The translations under genes were made by a program, and so were the position numbers. A model generated the notes under the pieces. That model ran no database searches. It saw nothing but the letters and a program-made list of their open reading frames with translations, and was not told where the DNA came from. A DNA stretch of 64,000 nt, taken from Parasponia andersonii (Eukaryota; Streptophyta; Magnoliopsida; Rosales; Cannabaceae). The stretch is taken from positions 975,516 through 1,039,515 of the forward strand of contig JXTB01000003.1 of assembly GCA_002914805.1 (NCBI GenBank), written 5' to 3'. The stretch's first letter is position 1. Every line of letters starts with the position of its first letter. Positions 59,982 to 64,000 of this stretch are shown here, piece by piece.

Positions 59982-61240
59982 ATTCGCACCCGTAGTAAGA
60001 TTATAGTTTATAAGAATGCTCTTAGCATTTGCATGTCATACAGACTTCATTTAATATAAACTGGATGTTAAGAGTGCATTTCTAAATAGATATACTTTAG
60101 AAGAAGTATATGTAGCCTAATCTTCTGGTTTTCAAAATCATAAGTATTTGGATCATGTTTTTAAATTACAAAAGGCTCTCTATAGTTTAAAGCAAGCTCC
60201 TAGAATTTGATATGATATATTAAGTAAATTTTTGATTTCAAATGGTTTCATTATGGAAAAAGCGGATATTACTCTTTTTATAAAAAGAAAATAGAGAGAA
60301 ATTATTTTATTTCAAATTTATGTTGTTGATATTATATTTGATGCTACTAATATTTCTCTTTATAAAGAATTTTCTAAATGTATGCATGATGAGTTTGAAA
60401 TGAGTATGATGAGAGAACTCAATTTCTTTCTTGGACTTCAAATCAAATAAAGTAAAGAAGGTATTTTCATTAATCAATCTAAATACATCAAGGATATGCT
60501 AAAGAAATTTGATATGGAGAACTCAAAATCAATAAGAACATCTATGAGCTCTACAATCAAGTTTGACAAAGACAAAAATGATAAAGCAGTGGATATTACT
60601 AAATATCGAGGTATGATCGGCTCACTTCTTTACATAGCTGCTAGTAGACCGGATATAATATTTAGTATATATCTATGTGCTAGATTTCAATCTAATCTTA
60701 AGGAATCATATCTTAGTGCAATAAAACATATATTGAAATATTTGCATGACACTATGAACCTAGGATTATGGTATCCAAAAGGCATACACTTCAACATTAC
60801 AAGTTTTTCAGAGGCGGATTTTGTCGGTTATCAAACCGACTATAAGAGCACTAGTGGTACCTATCATTTTTTTGGTTATTCACTAGTGTCATGGCCTAGC
60901 AAGAAACAAAATTCTATTACTCTATCTACTACTGAAGTCGAATATATTTTTGCTGGTAGTTGTTGTGCTCAAATTCTTTGGATGAAACAAACTCTTATGG
61001 ATTTTGGAATGAATTATGAATATGTACCCATTAAATATGATGATACTAGTACTATTAATTTATCCAAAAATCCAATTTTATATTTACGTGCTAAGCATAT
61101 TGATATTAGACATCATTTTCTTCGTGATCATATGCAAAAAAATGATATTGTTCTTGAGTACGTATGCACTAAAAAACAACTAGCTGATATTTTTATTAAA
61201 CCTAGCTCTCAATGAGGATCTTTTTCGCATGATTCATAGA
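59982..61240 (+). pseudogene. RT (3' half) and RNase H of the second Sirevirus-like copy
   Basis: RT is frame-broken to about 60495. It includes LKQAPRI and a catalytic box reading YVVD (60319-60330) in place of YVDD. The RNase H frame is open from 60496 to 61215 (239 codons): TKYRGMIGSLLYIAASRPDI, SFSEADFVGYQTDYKSTSG, LSTTEVEYI, KHIDIRHHFLRDHMQ, ending KKQLADIFIKP. The expected first Asp of SDADF is Glu here (SEADF). The open frame shows milder decay than in the first copy. Confidence 0.8.
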
Positions 61241-61815
61241 GAACTTGGCATGATTGATCATAATGAGCTTTATTAATAATTTTCTATATTTAAATGCGGC
61301 TTATTTTATCTTATATGCTTGCTAAATTGTTATCTTATTGTTGTTTTTAATGTTGTTTTAATTATTTTCATCATTTAAAACTGTTTTAAACTAAATTACT
61401 GTCAAAACAGAGATTTCGGCAAACCAAAATTTTTTTGGTCTACCCAAAGACTTTCCTAGAAAGGCCTGTCTCTCTGGAAGAATCGGCAAATAAAAACTAG
61501 GTTTCGGCCTGCCGAAAACGTGTATACCTGCATCTTTTTAAGCTGTTTTGATGGTTTTCTCTCTCATTCTTTCACTTTCTCTCAACTGATTCTTTCTCTC
61601 TCATACCCTAATATCATCTCTTCTCATTCTCATCCAATTTTATCACTAAATCTGTCAATTTTCTCCCTAATATCATCTCTTCTCATTCACACCATTTTCA
61701 CTCTCAATTCTTGTTTCCAACACTATTTTGCATCAAAATCTGATTTCTTTTTCTACCAAACCCTTGAATTCTGAAAATCCCTTGTGTTTGAGTCTCTATT
61801 CTCATCTCTTGATCA
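61241..61815 (+). other. Spacer between pol and the accessory ORF
   Basis: AT- and CT-rich with TCTCATTCTTTCACTTTCTC-type repeats (61560-61700). TTTTTTGGTC/GGCAAACC motifs (61425-61515) parallel those in the first copy's spacer and LTR. The ORF at 61520-61774 is low-complexity and probably not coding. Confidence 0.5.
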
Positions 61816-62958
61816 ATGGCTCCTAGAAGAGAAAATCTAAGGAGAAAAGAAAGAAAATTCGTCTTGAAGAATAAGAACAACACACTAAGGCAAGATTAGA
61901 CACTCTTCTTCTTGAATCCCCTGCTTTTATGATCAGGTATAAAGAAATCTTTTCCAAAAAGAGTATAATCTAGGGTAGAACATTCAATTTTAGAGATTTA
62001 TCTTATGTTAAATTTCCAGATTACATTGAAATAAGGAATGCACTGATTTCTATTCCATTCAGGAGAAAGGATACCCTAATTTGGTTAGAGGTTTCTATGC
62101 CAGTGCAAACATCTCTAGGTGACAACATGTGATCTTTGGTTCCCTCAAGAGAATAGATTTTTTCATCACTAAACAACTTTTGACTGAAATTCTACATTTG
62201 CCTATGGGTGGTTCTAGATTTCCCATTACCAACACTTAGCCTATGATTGAGGATTTTGAGCCTCAACAAGCTTTACTCCGTGTCTATTCCCCTGATAGTT
62301 TCCAACTCAAGCCTCATGTCACTGATTTTACTCTAGAGACTAGGATTCTATTTCAGTTCATGTCTCAGAATATGATTCCTAGAGTTGGTCATAGAGATGC
62401 ATCCACCTTTTGTGATATTTTCTTTGTTGACTCTATTCTGATTGGAAGAGAACTAAACTTACCTTTCTTTATCATTCATGAGATGATCAATGCTACAGGG
62501 AGTAGGAGATCCTCCCTCCCTATGGTTTTCTACTCACTCGTATCTTCCAACACTTCAACATTCTGACTATAGATGAGGCTGAACACAAACCTTGGTCCAT
62601 AGATATTAAGATAAACAACAAGACTTTTAGTTTTATGGGCTTCACTTTCATCAACAATGCTTGAGTGACCAAGACTTGAAAGGCACATAAACAAGAGATG
62701 GGTGCTCAACAAGAAGCTGGAAGTAGTAGTGCTAGAGCTATTGAATGTGCTCCAGAGGAGACTCAGGCTGAGGAGGCTCTTGCTCCATAAGTAGGAGCTC
62801 CTACTCAACCTTTTGACTTTGCTGAAGCCTTCAACAGTCTTTCCGAACGCTTCAACATCATCCAACTCGACATACAATATCTTCATGACACAGAGGTTGA
62901 GCACTACCAGATTCTTTCAACCGATGTCAACTCCGTCCACAAAATGTTAGAAAGTTAA
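61816..62958 (+). pseudogene. Accessory (env-position) ORF of the Sirevirus-like element, decayed
   Basis: Begins MAPRRENL at 61816 and can be followed with several stops and at least one frame change to a TAA at 62956-62958. Readable blocks: RYKEIFSKKS and NFRDLSYVKFPDYIE (about 61935-62020); an open frame at 62243-62566 with LKPHVTDFTLETRILFQFMS and GRELNLPFFIIHEMINATG; then an acidic, Ala/Glu-rich and possibly coiled-coil tail (SLSERFNIIQLDIQYL). This resembles the 'putative plant transposon protein' family often found between pol and the 3' LTR of Sireviruses. Its function is unknown. I saw no signal peptide or obvious membrane segment, so an envelope role is not supported by the sequence. 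Confidence 0.6.
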
Positions 62959-63465
62959 TTTCAGATCATTCAAAATTAGGATGATGAGGAAGATATAGTC
63001 CTTCTTTAGGCGTTTCCCCTCTTCCTAGTTTTTCTGTTTTTTATGTTTTCCTTTTTTTGTTTTGGTTGATTTTTGTACGAACTCTTTGCTTACTCTCTTT
63101 GGTTGCTTGTATGAACTCTTTATTTGCTTTATCATATTTGTTATGTTATACTCTCTCTCGTATTTCTTTTTGATGATATCAAAAGAGGGAGAAGATATGT
63201 GATTTAATTCCATTTTTTTATTTTATCTCAATTGGTATCTATGAGTTTTTTTTTAACAATTTGTATCTATGAGCTAAATTATTCATATTATATATCTATG
63301 TGCAACAGATTCAAAATATGCATACTTTACAAGTTTAAGTGGGAGTTTTCAATCTCTTCAGTTAAGCATATTTTGAGGGGAAGCTTTTCAAAGTTTGGTA
63401 AGTTCGATTTACTTTACTTATTTTCTTACTCCTTACTTATTTTAAATCAAATGTTTGTTATCATT

Positions 63466-63479
63466 AAAAATGGGAAGAT
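63466..63479 (+). promoter_or_regulatory. Polypurine tract of the second Sirevirus-like copy
   Basis: AAAAATGGGAAGAT directly precedes TGTTGAG. A second purine block AAAAGAGGGAGAAGA at 63180-63194 lies upstream and may be an alternative or older tract. Confidence 0.55.
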
Positions 63480-64000
63480 TGTTGAGTTATGCTTTGTATT
63501 ATCAATCACACACTCTTATTTTGAAGTTAACAAACATATAATTAAGAACTAATAATCTACCTGAGCATGTAGCAAGTTAAATTGAAAGGATCACAAGATA
63601 TTCAAGATGCATTATAGGAAAGAGCTTGAAGACAAAGATCAAGATAACAAGACCTAGACAAGCAAAAGTTACATACTTAGTTCTTGTACTTGAATATTTG
63701 TCTATACATTATATGATCTTTAATGACATAAAGCTTTCATAAAATTAGAAATTTTTAAAGCAAAACTGTCAAATCTCTTTATTTCTAATTAAAATTTATT
63801 TTACACACGCTTTTAAATTGATTTATGAATTTCTATAGTTGCTATATTACATATAAAATCAATTTATAAAGTCATATTTTGGAAACGATTGAAAAAGATT
63901 TGAAATAAAACTGAAAAATTACTCTCGAACAGAATCGACATACCGATGGCTAGAATCAGTCGACCGATTCCTCTGTTTTTCCGTTTTTAATGACTTTTTA
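63480..64000 (+). repeat. Start of the 3' LTR of the second Sirevirus-like copy
   Basis: Starts TGTTGAGTTATGC, parallel to TGTTGACC of the first copy. It contains a TCGACCGATT motif near 63958 comparable to the GGTCGACCA motifs there. It runs past the window edge. Confidence 0.65.

Larger units (their letters stand above)
59980..64000 (+). mobile_element. Second Sirevirus-like copia copy, 5'-truncated, 3' LTR cut by window end
   Basis: RT homology starts abruptly near 59982 (ATTCGCACCCGTAGTAAG, matching 3399-3416 of the first copy) with no gag, protease or integrase before it. RNase H, a long accessory ORF remnant, and an LTR start at 63480 follow. It belongs to the same family as the element at 1-7078, judged by near-identical RNase H text. 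It keeps the accessory ORF that the first copy has lost. Confidence 0.8.

Noticed and set aside
1-64000. CRISPR arrays, operons, riboswitches, bacterial insertion sequences
   Set aside because: No spaced identical repeats with unique spacers, and the genome is plainly plant nuclear. Repeats found are microsatellites, tandem duplications or LTRs.

Overview
This window is nuclear DNA of a flowering plant, very probably a eudicot. The evidence is AT-rich sequence, spliced genes with standard GT-AG introns, plant-type LTR retrotransposons (Sirevirus-like and Tnt1-like copia, Tekay-like gypsy), and a plant gene complement. I cannot name the species from sequence alone. I see nothing that needs a bacterial, organellar or viral origin.

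Layout: 1-8474 is nested transposon wreckage. The 3' part of a decayed Sirevirus-like copia element, with its 3' LTR at 5724-7078, sits inside the RT region of a Tnt1-like copia element (7079-8474). A low-complexity spacer with diverged direct repeats follows to 11475, then a nuclear tRNA-Thr(CGU) on the minus strand.

The genic core (11.7-41.1 kb) holds four multi-exon genes, all on the plus strand: (1) an asparagine-synthetase-domain protein of the ASNSD1 type, 14 exons, 683 aa; (2) CDC48B/CIP111-type double AAA+ ATPase, 12 exons, 613 aa; (3) a DHX33/DEAH10-type DEAH-box RNA helicase, 12 exons, 715 aa; (4) a methylesterase-family alpha/beta hydrolase of the long N-terminally extended class (MES11-15 type), 5 exons, 398 aa. 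I built every exon chain by hand and all phases close. From memory, genes 1+2 and genes 3+4 are neighbouring pairs in Arabidopsis (around At2g03667-At2g03670 and At1g26360-At1g26370), so the window would join two blocks of conserved gene order. A dead L1-type LINE lies between genes 3 and 4.

From 41.3 kb to the end the window is again mostly repeats. A copia element begins with an LTR at 41322-41897 and a tRNA-Met-like primer site. It is interrupted by an inverted gypsy element (42236-50860, probable 5-bp target duplication), and its decayed gag, integrase and RT continue from 50861 to about 55.2 kb. A short secreted-protease remnant (56414-56539) follows, then a 3.4-kb AT-rich tract, then a second Sirevirus-like copia copy, 5'-truncated, from about 59.98 kb. 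That copy still has a decayed accessory ('env-like' position) ORF at 61816-62958 and runs into a 3' LTR cut by the window end.

The host genes look like ordinary single-copy housekeeping or regulatory genes, with no operon-like functional link. I did not find a convincing new system. The most worthwhile points are a Ser-to-Asp change at the esterase nucleophile elbow, a 64-bp tandem duplication that copies a splice acceptor in the helicase gene, a Gly-to-Ser P-loop in the second AAA domain of CDC48B, and the nested retrotransposon architecture.
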